From Bacteroidota bacterium (GTDB taxonomy: Bacteria; Bacteroidota; Bacteroidia; Bacteroidales; FEN-979), in the NCBI GenBank assembly GCA_026391805.1, contig JAPLDJ010000025.1:62001-126000 (forward strand): DNA of 64,000 nt, read 5' to 3'. The notes under the pieces were generated by a model. That model was given only the letters and a program-made list of their open reading frames with translations. It ran no database searches and was not told the origin of the DNA. Position numbers and translations under genes: made by a program. Shown one piece after another: positions 44,401 to 53,422 of this stretch. Every line of letters begins with the position of its first letter. Within the stretch, counting starts at the first letter, position 1.

Positions 44401-44716
44401 CAAGAACACATCTCCTGATGATTTTTTTTACTTTAATGTTCGATTTTCGTTAGTTGCCTTGCGCCAAGTGCTTTGCGCCATTCGCCCGGTCATTGCGAGC
44501 GAAACAAACCTTCATCCTCCGTCACCCGTCACCGCTCACCGCTCACCCTTCGCCAGTCCTCGCGAGACCCGCAAAAGCGGGATAAACTCCGCGAAGCAAC
44601 CCACATTTCAACAAAATAGTCTTAATAAATAATTAACAATGCGCTTTATACTCAATGTAATAATTATTATTTTTGCATTTGGGCTACAGGATACATGATT
44701 ATTCGGACTTTTTTGA
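44401..44716. repeat. Composite repeat block
   Basis: From 44440: TTGCGCCAAGTGCTTTGCGC, TCATTGCGAGCGAAACAA, TCATCCTCCGTCACC, two CACCGCTCACC words, and TCCTCGCGAGACCCGCAAAA with a hairpin (CCCGCaaaaGCGGG) and CGCGAAGCAACCC to 44602. The remainder is AT-rich with no clear feature. Confidence 0.65.
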
Positions 44717-44905
44717 TCACTTTTAAGTTGGATACTGAAATCCGGACTCTGGCAACTATCTAATGTTACTTATTTGAAAGCACTTTTTTTTATTGCGGAA
44801 AATGAAGTGGTGAAATATGTTGACCCGGGACACTTAATCAAGGGATCAAAAAAACCATTGGGGATGGAAAATTTTCCTTTAATAGAATTGTTTCAAGATT
44901 TATAA
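44717..44905 (+). pseudogene. Possible gene-end fossil
   Basis: A 62-codon open stretch ending in TAA has protein-like composition (KYVDPGHLIKGSKKPLGMEN, then FPLIELFQDL at the end) but no start codon near its 5' end. I do not recognise the protein. It may be the 3' remnant of a lost gene, or chance. Confidence 0.25.
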
Positions 44906-45175
44906 AACAAACTCTATAGAGTGTTACTCATCTTAAAACTCCAGGAATTAGACACTATAAGTTCAAATGAACAATAATAAATCACTTAACAACAATTTTT
45001 TTGATTAATCAGACCGGCAAAAGCACCCGTCGAAAAAGGAGGAAATTTTAATAACGTATAAACACATTTTCGACCAATTAAAATGCTAGTCTGAAATTTA
45101 CGGCGTGCGAGATAAAATAGCTCATTCAGTATTTTATTCAATCAATGTGGAATTCCACTTTTTAAATAAAAAACC
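44906..45175. other. AT-rich leader upstream of the giant adhesin
   Basis: This 270-base non-coding stretch has the 12-bp palindrome ACTCTATAGAGT at 44911-44922 and no dispersed repeats, unlike its surroundings. No clear promoter box is recognised. Confidence 0.4.
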
Positions 45176-48100
45176 ATGTCATATACATTTCAATGCAAAA
45201 TGAATTTATCAAAATTAAGGCGAACAATATTAGTATTTGTTCTGTTATTTACTTTATTCTTTTTATGGTTTGCTGCGGATGTAAGATCAAATAACATCTT
45301 AATAAGTGCTAATACTAACTGGAGTGCAATTACTACCGGTTCTGGCCCCGGTGGGCAACCTAGTAGTTCAGATGCGATTACCATAAATACAGGCTTTACA
45401 CTTACCGTGAATGTCTCAGCTGGTGTTTGTGCTTCAATTTCATTAGGGAGCGGTTCTGGAACTGCTTACCTTGCATTTGCTACTTCAGGAAGTCCAAAAG
45501 CCACCGTGTCAGGTGCTGTCACAGTCGGCAATATCAATAATAAAAACAGGGCGGGTTCAATAACATTTCAAAACGGTTCTACACTTGAAGCTGGTAGTGT
45601 AATGTTAGGTGCGGTTGATCAGCAACTAAGTACTATAAACATGACCAATGGAGGGTACATGAAAATAAATGGTAATTTTACGACAGCACAAACCACCGCA
45701 ACTACTCCTCCTACATTTACACCTGGAACTGGGACCGTTGAACTAGCAGCTAATTGCACATTACCGGCCAGGGTTATTACAAGTTTTAATGCGTTATTAA
45801 TTTCAGGAGGAACTACTACACTCGGAGTAAGTCTTAATTCAACTGCCTCTACAGGATCCCTCACAGTAAATGCCGGGACAACTTTATCCTTGCTTACTTA
45901 CAGTTTTGGTGCAGCAACAGCAATCCCAAGGGTGACATTGCAAAATGGAGTCTCGGGTTCTACTATTTCCGGAACAACAGGCACATTGTATCTTGGCGGA
46001 GATGTCACCGTAACCAAGATTACCGGTACCGGTGTTGGTGCAACTATTTCCTGCCCTGTGGCTTTGACCGCAACCAGGACGTTTACCGTAGCGGATGAGA
46101 CAACACCTGTAACGGATTTGACAGTAAGTGGTATAATCAGTGGAACCAATTTCGGTGTTACTAAAAAAGGTGCCGGAACAATGCAGGTATCAGGAGTAAA
46201 TACTTTTACAGGGACAACTGACGTTTCTGAAGGTACATTGATTGCAACTACCAGTACATCAGCCCTTGGAGCCGGAAATTTAACTCTTTCCGGTGGTACA
46301 CTTAAATTAACGTACTCATCAGGCCTGAACTTTGCCAGAAATACAACCGTAAGCGCTAACTCTACAATAATAAGTGATGTAAGTAGTTCTGGAGCAGGCG
46401 TAACACATACGTTAGGCACATTATCAATCAGCGCTTATATTTTGTCCATTAATGGAGGAAGTAATGTTACTAGTGGAACAGCAGGATTGACATTTGGTGC
46501 CGTAACCAATACTGGAACTCCAACATATACCGTGACGAATCCGACAGGGGGAGGAATAACACAACTTAGCTTAGCAGCAGTATCCAATTCAACATATCTG
46601 ACAACCTTCAATGGTAACGGGAATGTGGTACAAACAGGTGTATTTGGCAATGGATCAGGTGGTGTTACATACAGTGGATCAGGCACCTTGACATTAACTC
46701 AGGCAAATACATTCACCGGAATCTTGACGGTAAGCAGTGGAACAGTCGTGGGGGCCTCTTATGTCGGAGCTCTTGGAGCCGGCACATTGACCCTTTCAGG
46801 AGGCACACTTAAATTAACAAATGCTACTGGACTAAATTTTGCGAGAAATACAACAGTCAGTGCAAATTCAGCGATAACAAGTGATGTAAGCAGTGCTGGT
46901 CCCGGTATAACACATACACTAGGCACCTTATCAATCGGTGCTTATACCTTATCCATTAACGGTGGCAGTAATGTGACCAGTGGAACAGCTGGTTTGACGT
47001 TTGGGGCAGTAACACATACCGGTGCCCCGACCTATACAGTGACTAATCCGACAGGAGGAGGAACTACTCAATTGAGTGTTGGTGCAGTTGGCAATTCAAC
47101 TTATCTGACGACTTTCAATGGCAATGGTAATGTGATACAGACTGGAGTTATTGGTAGTGGTTCCGGTGGCATAACATACAGTGGAACTGGCACATTAACT
47201 TTGAGCCAGACAAATACATACGGCGGGGCAACAACGATCAGTTCCGGAACAATAAAACTAGGTTCAGGAACTGCAATTCCTGATGTCAGCGCATTGACAG
47301 TTAATGGAACATTTGATCTCAATGGGAACAGTGAAACAGTTGGCTCACTTGCTGGTTCAGGTACGGGTATAGTTACCAGTTCAGCTGCAGGAAATCTAAC
47401 ATTAACAGCGGGCGGAGATAACAGTACGACAAGTTATTCCGGTATAATCCAAAATGGAACTGCAACATCAATTGCTTTGACAAAGAACGGGACGGGAATA
47501 CTAACATTATCCGGAAATAGTACATATAGCGGCTTGACCACGATAAGCGCCGGTACCATAAAACTGGGAGGAGCCGGAAGTGGCTCAAACACACCTTTAG
47601 GTACGACCACAAATGGCACAACAGTCAGTTCCGGAGCTGTCTTGGATTTAAATGGCAATTCTTTAGTGACTACAGAAGGGTTGACATTAAGTGGAACAGG
47701 ATTAACTAGCTCCCCTGCCGGAGCATTAACAAATACAGGAGGCAATGCTTCCTATAGCGGTGCAATTACCTTAGGATCCTCAGGAGCGACCATTACAGCC
47801 ACAACCTTTGGAACATTGACAGTGAGCGGGAATATCAGTGGTAATACCTATCCCCTAACATTAGACGGCGCAAGCAGCAGCGATGGGATAATCTCGGGAG
47901 TGATTGGCACAACCTCAGGTACAGTAACTAAAAATGGTGCAGGTACCTGGACTTTATCCAATTCCAATACATACACAGGATTAACCACGGTCAGTGACGG
48001 ATTCCTTACTGCTACGAATGCAACGGCATTAGGAACCAATGCCGGCAAAACAAATGTAAACTCAGGAGCAACTTTGTATATAAATGGCGGCCTAACGGTT

Positions 48101-51100
48101 GCTGAACCTCTCACTCTAGATGGAGGAACCCTTAGAACCACCCTTACAGTTGGCAGCCTTGCTACTTATACAGGTGCGATCGACCTGACTAACGCCAGCA
48201 CCATTCGATGCGGGAGTGGCAATCCTCTTACGATTTCAAGTACCATAAGTAATGGAGGTTTTGATTTGACACTTACGACTCCGGTTGGCACGACACTTAC
48301 TGCCAGTAATGTCATTTCCGGAGGTGGAGGACTAATTAAGGGGCAAGGAGGCCTTGTGGTGCTCAGCGGGGCAAATACTTATTCTGGCGCCACTTCGGTA
48401 ACTTCGGGGACATTGCAGGCAGGAGTTGCTTCCGTCGTAAATACAAGTGGCGCTTTTGGAAACAATTCAGCTGTAACACTAACAGATCTTTCAGGTGTGG
48501 TACTTGACCTCAATGGTTTTGATACACAGATTGGTTCATTGACAGGGGGAGGAACTAATGGGGGTAATGTTTCACTTGGCGCGAAAACCCTTACAATTGG
48601 TGGTAATAACACGAGCCCGTCAGCATATGCAGGAATTATTTCGGGAACCGGTGGGTCAATTACCAAAATCGGTAGCGGAACCTTGATCCTTTCAGGTTCG
48701 AATACTTATACGGGGGCAACCACTATAAGTGCAGGAACACTTAAAGTTGGAGCTACAGGAGACGCCACAAATACACCATTGGGTACGATAGCCTCGGGAA
48801 CAACGGTTTCTGCTACTGGTGCTGCACTTGATCTGAATGGTTTTACGTTGGGAACTTCTGAACCACTGACACTGAATGGAACCGGGATTTCAGGTACAGG
48901 AGCATTAATAAATAGTTCTGGAGCCGGAACCGGCGCGACTTATAATGGAGCTATAACCCTTGGAAGCGCCGGCAGTATCGGGACAACCTCCGTAACCACG
49001 GGGAATATAACTTTAGGCGGAGGAATCACCGGCGGCTTTGATTTGACCAAAGTGGGAGCAGGAACGTTGAGTTTGGGAAGCAGCACTGCAACCCTGGGAG
49101 CACTTACAATCAGTGCAGGCACCCTTGTTTCAACATCCGGCACTATGAATGTTGCCGGAGATTTTACTAACGACGGTGCTTTTACCCATAACAGCGGAAC
49201 AGTCAATTTAAATAAAAGCGGTTCTACACAATCAATAACCGGATCTTCAGCAACAACATTTAATAATCTTACTATAAGTAATTCTTTCGGTGTCACTCTC
49301 GGTGGATCATCCTTAGATGAAACTGTTACAGGGACACTGAATTTTTCATCCGGTAAGATAACCACCGGCTCAAACAAGCTGATTGTAGGAAGTAGTAATA
49401 ACGCAGGAACGGTTTCTGGGGCAGATGCAGGGAAATACATTTATGGTAACCTCAGAAGATATGTCCCCAATAGTTCAGGTCCAACTGTCGGCTACGACAT
49501 TGGTGATGCAACCAATTACACCCCTGTTTCACTTACATTCTCAGGTACCGTTTCCGGATCCGGATACCTCGATGTCTTCACATCCGTCCCGGGATCTGCA
49601 CCACCGGCTGCTTCATATTTAAGCCAGTCAAAATATGTGAACCGGAAATGGACCATCACCAATTCGGGTGTCGGGGGTTTTTCTTCTTACGCACCAACTT
49701 TTACTTTTGTCTCCGGTGACCTAGTGGGAACGCCAAATACAAACATTTTTGCCATCCGCAAGTACAACGGAACATTCTGGGCGGCCGCTACAGCTTCGAC
49801 AAGAACCTCAACATCTACCAGGTGTACGGGGCTAACTTCATTCAGTGATTTTTATATCGGTGAAGACCTCACGTCAACTTCCAATAGTGTCTGGTTCGGC
49901 ACCAAGGATAATGACTGGAATACAACCGATAACTGGTGCAGCGGAGATACACCCACCGTTCCCACTACATCAACGGATGTCACGGTACCGTATACGGGAG
50001 TCACGAATTTCCCCACTGTTTCAGGATCATACAATTGTCAAAACATAACGATAGAATCGGGGGCATCATTGGTTGTCACAAGTGCAGGAAATCTGACTGT
50101 CAGTGGAACAGCCACCGTCAAAAGAAGTATCACACTCGACAACCACTGGCATATGCTTTCCTCCCCAGTTATAAGCCAAGACATCTGGCCTGAGTTCGCC
50201 CCTGAGCCAACGGATGGTGGTACTCTTACGTTTGGCCCTGGGCCTTATAACTGGGATTTCTATTACTTCAATCCTTATTGCAACGTTCACGGACTTTCCT
50301 GGGTGAATCTCCGGAAAACAGGGGGATATTACAATGAAGGGTACGTTGATGATCCCAGCAGTAACGCCGGATTCGGTGCCGCAACCCCGGCCTTCACACC
50401 CGGCAGGGGATATCTTATTGCGTACAATACCGGGTGGACCTCAACGGGATCTCTTGCATCGAAGGATCTCAGCATCCATACATTTTCCGGAACTCTGAAC
50501 AACGGTTCAGTTTCAACATCCATTATCGATTATTCCAGCTCCGGAGGATATTACAGCAACCTTGTCGGAAACCCTTATCCTTCTTCAATCGACTGGGACG
50601 CATCACCCGGGTGGACGAAAACAAACCTTCTTATCAACAGTTACTGGATCTGGAATGATCAGGATGGGAACTATGGCGTATACGACGGAGCAGCAGGAAC
50701 CCTCGGTACCAGCCAGTGCATAGCCCCTGCTCAGGGATTTTTTGTCAAGGCGAAAAATACAACTACCGGCTACCTGACCATGGATAATGATGTGAGGACG
50801 CACAGCACCCAAGCCTGGCTGAAGCAGGAGAAGGCCGATCCTGTCAACCATATGCGTCTGAGGGTAACAACAGACCAGAATACATACAGCGACGAGATGA
50901 TCTTCGGGGTGAATTCATCATACGGAAATGACGGTTCCGATAAGTTCGCAAGCATGTACGCGGAAGCACCCGAGCTTTGGTCGATCAAAAACGGCAACAG
51001 TTATTCCATCGACCATTTGCCCTCGATCGACCAGAATACGACCATCACGATCGGCATCAAAGCAGGTGTAAACGGCAATTATACAGTCACGGCAACCGGT

Positions 51101-51499
51101 GTGTCTGAATTCGGTGCTTCCAGTGTCCTTCTCGAAGATCTCAAAACCGCAACAACACAAGAACTGAAAAACAACCCGGTTTATACATTTTCAGGTGGCC
51201 CCGGCGATGCAACTGAAAGATTAAGGCTCCATTTCGGCGGGCCGTTTGGTGTTGGAACCACACCAAAAGTTGACCCGGTTACGATCTATTCCTACGGAAA
51301 CTCTATTTATATCAGGAGCAATTCCGCCACCGACCTGCAAGGTAATCTTTTTGTCTTCAACCTTATCGGGCAGAAGATGATGCAACAAAGAGTCGACGGG
51401 AAATTCAGCAGGATCGATCTGAATGTTCCGGCCGGGTGCTATGTTGTGACGCTGGTCTCGGATAAGCAGACGGTAAGTAAGAAGGTGCTAGTGCACTAA
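45176..51499 (+). CDS. Giant T9SS surface adhesin with autotransporter-associated beta-strand repeats
   Basis: The protein has 2107 residues; ATG 45200 is an equally possible start. A signal segment (ILVFVLLFTLFFLWFAADV) is followed by ISANTNWSAITTGSGPGGQP. Residues about 330-1240 carry at least seven PATR-type repeats (pattern GTLTLSGxNTYTGxTTISxGTL) starting near residues 331, 502, 671, 774, 922, 1058 and 1168. Two adjacent 169-residue copies (46268-46774 and 46775-47281) are nearly identical in layout. Residues 1500-2030 are a more ordinary surface domain (NLVGNPYPSSIDWDASPG). The last 75 residues are a T9SS type A sorting domain (LFVFNLIGQKMMQQ ... QTVSKKVLVH). The role is probably adhesion or biofilm. 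The repeat part is visibly more AT-rich than the C-terminal part. Confidence 0.88.
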   Translation: MSYTFQCKMNLSKLRRTILVFVLLFTLFFLWFAADVRSNNILISANTNWSAITTGSGPGGQPSSSDAITINTGFTLTVNVSAGVCASISLGSGSGTAYLAFATSGSPKATVSGAVTVGNINNKNRAGSITFQNGSTLEAGSVMLGAVDQQLSTINMTNGGYMKINGNFTTAQTTATTPPTFTPGTGTVELAANCTLPARVITSFNALLISGGTTTLGVSLNSTASTGSLTVNAGTTLSLLTYSFGAATAIPRVTLQNGVSGSTISGTTGTLYLGGDVTVTKITGTGVGATISCPVALTATRTFTVADETTPVTDLTVSGIISGTNFGVTKKGAGTMQVSGVNTFTGTTDVSEGTLIATTSTSALGAGNLTLSGGTLKLTYSSGLNFARNTTVSANSTIISDVSSSGAGVTHTLGTLSISAYILSINGGSNVTSGTAGLTFGAVTNTGTPTYTVTNPTGGGITQLSLAAVSNSTYLTTFNGNGNVVQTGVFGNGSGGVTYSGSGTLTLTQANTFTGILTVSSGTVVGASYVGALGAGTLTLSGGTLKLTNATGLNFARNTTVSANSAITSDVSSAGPGITHTLGTLSIGAYTLSINGGSNVTSGTAGLTFGAVTHTGAPTYTVTNPTGGGTTQLSVGAVGNSTYLTTFNGNGNVIQTGVIGSGSGGITYSGTGTLTLSQTNTYGGATTISSGTIKLGSGTAIPDVSALTVNGTFDLNGNSETVGSLAGSGTGIVTSSAAGNLTLTAGGDNSTTSYSGIIQNGTATSIALTKNGTGILTLSGNSTYSGLTTISAGTIKLGGAGSGSNTPLGTTTNGTTVSSGAVLDLNGNSLVTTEGLTLSGTGLTSSPAGALTNTGGNASYSGAITLGSSGATITATTFGTLTVSGNISGNTYPLTLDGASSSDGIISGVIGTTSGTVTKNGAGTWTLSNSNTYTGLTTVSDGFLTATNATALGTNAGKTNVNSGATLYINGGLTVAEPLTLDGGTLRTTLTVGSLATYTGAIDLTNASTIRCGSGNPLTISSTISNGGFDLTLTTPVGTTLTASNVISGGGGLIKGQGGLVVLSGANTYSGATSVTSGTLQAGVASVVNTSGAFGNNSAVTLTDLSGVVLDLNGFDTQIGSLTGGGTNGGNVSLGAKTLTIGGNNTSPSAYAGIISGTGGSITKIGSGTLILSGSNTYTGATTISAGTLKVGATGDATNTPLGTIASGTTVSATGAALDLNGFTLGTSEPLTLNGTGISGTGALINSSGAGTGATYNGAITLGSAGSIGTTSVTTGNITLGGGITGGFDLTKVGAGTLSLGSSTATLGALTISAGTLVSTSGTMNVAGDFTNDGAFTHNSGTVNLNKSGSTQSITGSSATTFNNLTISNSFGVTLGGSSLDETVTGTLNFSSGKITTGSNKLIVGSSNNAGTVSGADAGKYIYGNLRRYVPNSSGPTVGYDIGDATNYTPVSLTFSGTVSGSGYLDVFTSVPGSAPPAASYLSQSKYVNRKWTITNSGVGGFSSYAPTFTFVSGDLVGTPNTNIFAIRKYNGTFWAAATASTRTSTSTRCTGLTSFSDFYIGEDLTSTSNSVWFGTKDNDWNTTDNWCSGDTPTVPTTSTDVTVPYTGVTNFPTVSGSYNCQNITIESGASLVVTSAGNLTVSGTATVKRSITLDNHWHMLSSPVISQDIWPEFAPEPTDGGTLTFGPGPYNWDFYYFNPYCNVHGLSWVNLRKTGGYYNEGYVDDPSSNAGFGAATPAFTPGRGYLIAYNTGWTSTGSLASKDLSIHTFSGTLNNGSVSTSIIDYSSSGGYYSNLVGNPYPSSIDWDASPGWTKTNLLINSYWIWNDQDGNYGVYDGAAGTLGTSQCIAPAQGFFVKAKNTTTGYLTMDNDVRTHSTQAWLKQEKADPVNHMRLRVTTDQNTYSDEMIFGVNSSYGNDGSDKFASMYAEAPELWSIKNGNSYSIDHLPSIDQNTTITIGIKAGVNGNYTVTATGVSEFGASSVLLEDLKTATTQELKNNPVYTFSGGPGDATERLRLHFGGPFGVGTTPKVDPVTIYSYGNSIYIRSNSATDLQGNLFVFNLIGQKMMQQRVDGKFSRIDLNVPAGCYVVTLVSDKQTVSKKVLVH

Positions 51500-51613
51500 G
51501 CGCTTTGCGCCGGGCGCAGTTTGTACTTACTCTTCGTGGTTCTTCGTGAAATAAAAAATCAGGGTACACGAAGAAGTCACGAAGGACCACGAAGGGTTTT
51601 TCCGATATAGCCA
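51500..51613. repeat. Composite repeat block with CTTCGTGG/CCACGAAG hairpin
   Basis: GCGCTTTGCGCCGGGCGC starts two bases after the adhesin stop. CTTCGTGGTTCTTCGTG (51531-51547) then faces CACGAAGAAGTCACGAAGGA (51563 on) and can fold back on it. The copy reads through GACCACGAAGGGTTTTTCCG into the antitoxin fossil, the same junction as at 53970-53985. Confidence 0.75.
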
Positions 51614-51664
51614 TCACAATTTTAGTGACAATTCCAGCTGCCAATCCAGTCCCGATTCTATAAT
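51614..51664 (-). pseudogene. Fossil C-terminus of a HigA-like antitoxin
   Basis: The minus strand encodes IIESGLDWQLELSLKL and a stop, matching the end of the intact antitoxin at 53993 (IIELGLDGQLELSIKL and stop). Homology stops at 51664, where CCTATCGCATATCGC repeat words begin. The downstream flank, including CCACGAAGGGTTT, is also shared. Confidence 0.75.
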
Positions 51665-51789
51665 CTATTCCCTATCGCATATCGCATATCCCCCATCCCC
51701 CCATTGCTCAACCGGATTCCAAAGGAAAAATAAGGAAAAGATGTATTACCTTTTGAATTTTTGCCGATTAATAGGAAAATTGCTTTGTG

Positions 51790-52638
51790 ATGAAAAGATC
51801 GGATAAAACCCGGGGGGAGATTATTCTTTATCAGACACCCGATCAACTTACGATATTGGATGTGCGGCTGGCTAATGAAAACATCTGGCTCACACAGGCA
51901 CAAATGTCTGAACTGTTCCAGACCACGCGCAATAATATTACACTTCATATTTCTAATGTTTTTAAAGAAAAGGAGCTGGAAAAACATTCAGTATGTAAGG
52001 AATTCTTACTAACTGCCCGCGACGGAAAAAGGTATAAAACAACACTCTACAGCCTTGATGTCATAATATCCGTCGGGTACAGGGTGAAATCTCAAAGAGG
52101 TACTCAATTCCGAATCTGGGCAAATCAGGTTTTGAAAGATTACCTCCTGAGAGGTTATGCATTCAATGAAAGGATTGACAGGATCGAAAGCAGGCTGCAC
52201 GACCACGACAAGAAGTTTGATCTGCTCATTAAAACTACTCTCCCCCCGAAAGAAGGCATTTTTTATGACGGACAAATATTTGACGCACATCAATTCGTGT
52301 CTGATCTGGTGAAATCAGCAAAAACGTTACTTGTACTGATCGACAATTATTTGGATGAAAATGTCCTTGTCCTGCTTTCAAAAAGAAATCCCGGCGTTGA
52401 AGCCGTAATTTATACTGACCATATTACCCGGCAGTTCAAACTGGATCTCGATCGTTTCAGTGTACAATATCCTCCGGTGGAAGTGAGAATATTCAATAAA
52501 TCCCATGACAGGTTTCTGATTATCGACCGGCAGGATGTCTATCATATCGGCGCATCGTTAAAGGACCTGGGAAAAAAATGGTTTGCATTTTCCAAAATCA
52601 GGCTGGACGCACTGGAACTGCTGGGGAAAATGGAATAG
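51790..52638 (+). CDS. RhuM-family protein with PLD-like C-terminal domain
   Basis: The protein has 282 residues. Residues 8-115 match the RhuM/virulence-associated family (NIWLTQAQMSELFQTTRNNI, then HISNVFKEKEL and YSLDVIISVGYRVKSQRGTQ). A coiled linker (NERIDRIESRLHDHDKKFD) leads to a domain at about 160-275 with a phospholipase-D-like half motif SHDRFLIIDRQDVYHIGASL (His, then Asp seven residues on, with Arg in place of the usual Lys). The fusion recurs widely in Bacteroidota as an orphan gene; function is unproven, possibly nucleic acid binding or cleavage. It is surrounded by repeats and toxin-antitoxin remnants. Confidence 0.82.
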   Translation: MKRSDKTRGEIILYQTPDQLTILDVRLANENIWLTQAQMSELFQTTRNNITLHISNVFKEKELEKHSVCKEFLLTARDGKRYKTTLYSLDVIISVGYRVKSQRGTQFRIWANQVLKDYLLRGYAFNERIDRIESRLHDHDKKFDLLIKTTLPPKEGIFYDGQIFDAHQFVSDLVKSAKTLLVLIDNYLDENVLVLLSKRNPGVEAVIYTDHITRQFKLDLDRFSVQYPPVEVRIFNKSHDRFLIIDRQDVYHIGASLKDLGKKWFAFSKIRLDALELLGKME

Positions 52639-53298
52639 ATGGGCGATTCTCGATGGGCGATGGGGGATTTGCGATGAGCGATTCCCAAATACCCAAACCC
52701 AGACTCACACATCGCATATCACAGATCGCATATCGATGGGCGATGGGCGATGGGCGATGGGCGATTAGTGAGAGGTCCGATGATTTCGCTCTACGCTTTG
52801 AATAAATAACGTCAGTTTACGGCCCAATTTGTCAAGCATTTCTTTTAGCTTCTCATATTTCCCCTGATCTTTCAGGGATTTTGTCTGAAACAGGGTATCG
52901 AGATGATCTTCTGTTTCCCTTAGGGATGCCATGGCAATCACAAGGAAATGAAGAAACTCCAGTTTGTACCTGCGCCTTCCGTAACCTTCAACAATATTTG
53001 ACTTGACCGATTTTGACGACCGACGTATTTGGTTTCCGGTTTCGAACATTTCAAACCTGGGCAAATCTTTCAGTGACATCTCATGAATCTCAATTACCAT
53101 CTCATTCGAAATTTTCCATATTTCAAGATCACGGTATTCCATATTTTTTTCTCCTTAATCGTCCGAAACATAAAAAGTAATACGTTCCTGAAAATTATTT
53201 TATCGCCTATCACCCATCGATATGCGATACTCGATATGCGATGTGTGAGACTCGGGATTTGGGAATCGCCTATCGCCCATCACCCATCGCCCATCGAT
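52639..53298. mobile_element. Candidate non-autonomous element: four-helix-bundle gene between imperfect inverted repeats
   Basis: The left flank (52639-52768) is the imperfect reverse complement of the right flank (53201-53298). Shared words in order are GATGGGCGATGGGC, GCGATTCCCAAAT, GACTCACACATCGCATATC, ATCGCATATCGATGGG and GGGCGAT repeats. The only gene inside is the four-helix-bundle protein on the minus strand. No transposase is present. Further copies of the right flank are at 55311-55420 and, partly, 58441-58500. The mobile nature is inference. Confidence 0.5.
52765..53142 (-). CDS. Four-helix-bundle protein (23S rRNA intervening-sequence/S23 type)
   Basis: This 125-residue helical protein matches the family found in 23S rRNA intervening sequences and, more distantly, the Avd accessory proteins of diversity-generating retroelements. 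Characteristic segments are LEIWKISNEMVIEIHEMSL, QIRRSSKSVKSNIVEGYGRR and EFLHFLVIAMASLRETEDHL. These proteins form pentameric barrels that may bind nucleic acid. A strong ribosome site (AAGGAG, 8-10 bases before the ATG) is unusual for this genome. The gene lies between inverted repeats, and no rRNA or reverse transcriptase gene is nearby. Confidence 0.88.
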   Translation of the reverse strand: MEYRDLEIWKISNEMVIEIHEMSLKDLPRFEMFETGNQIRRSSKSVKSNIVEGYGRRRYKLEFLHFLVIAMASLRETEDHLDTLFQTKSLKDQGKYEKLKEMLDKLGRKLTLFIQSVERNHRTSH

Positions 53299-53346
53299 GA
53301 ACCGTTGCTCCGTACCGGCTTTTCTTCGTGGAATTTCGTGTTACCA
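53141..53346. repeat. Direct repeat A, about 206 bp
   Basis: This block starts at the ATG of the four-helix-bundle gene and recurs at 55251-55462 almost unchanged: one A/G substitution near 53170, one T fewer in a T-run, and one extra 7-base ATCACCC unit in copy B. It contains the ribosome site, the right inverted repeat and the TTCTTCGTGGAATTTCGTG word. Confidence 0.9.
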
Positions 53347-53422
53347 ATTCTTTATTTCACAGAGCTAAACAGAGAAGACACACCTGCCTGCCGGCAGGCT
53401 GGGAGGCTCGCAGAGGGATGAA
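53347..53422. repeat. CAGAG-type repeat interrupted by a GC-rich palindrome
   Basis: CACAGAGCTAAACAGAGAAG words are interrupted by CCTGCCTGCCGGCAGG (53383-53398) and then continue as GGCTCGCAGAGGG. No gene is seen. Confidence 0.65.

Noticed and set aside
45619-49440. Long minus-strand open frames inside the giant adhesin
   Set aside because: They follow from the Thr/Gly/Ser-rich coding repeats on the plus strand and encode biased Pro/Val/Thr polypeptides.
53141-53298. Insertion sequence with transposase
   Set aside because: Inverted repeats are present, but no transposase motif is encoded on either strand within the unit.
52639-53310. CRISPR-like array from repeated GATGGGC and CATCGCCC words
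   Set aside because: Units are 7 bases with no constant spacer length and no cas genes; it behaves as tandem and inverted simple repeats.
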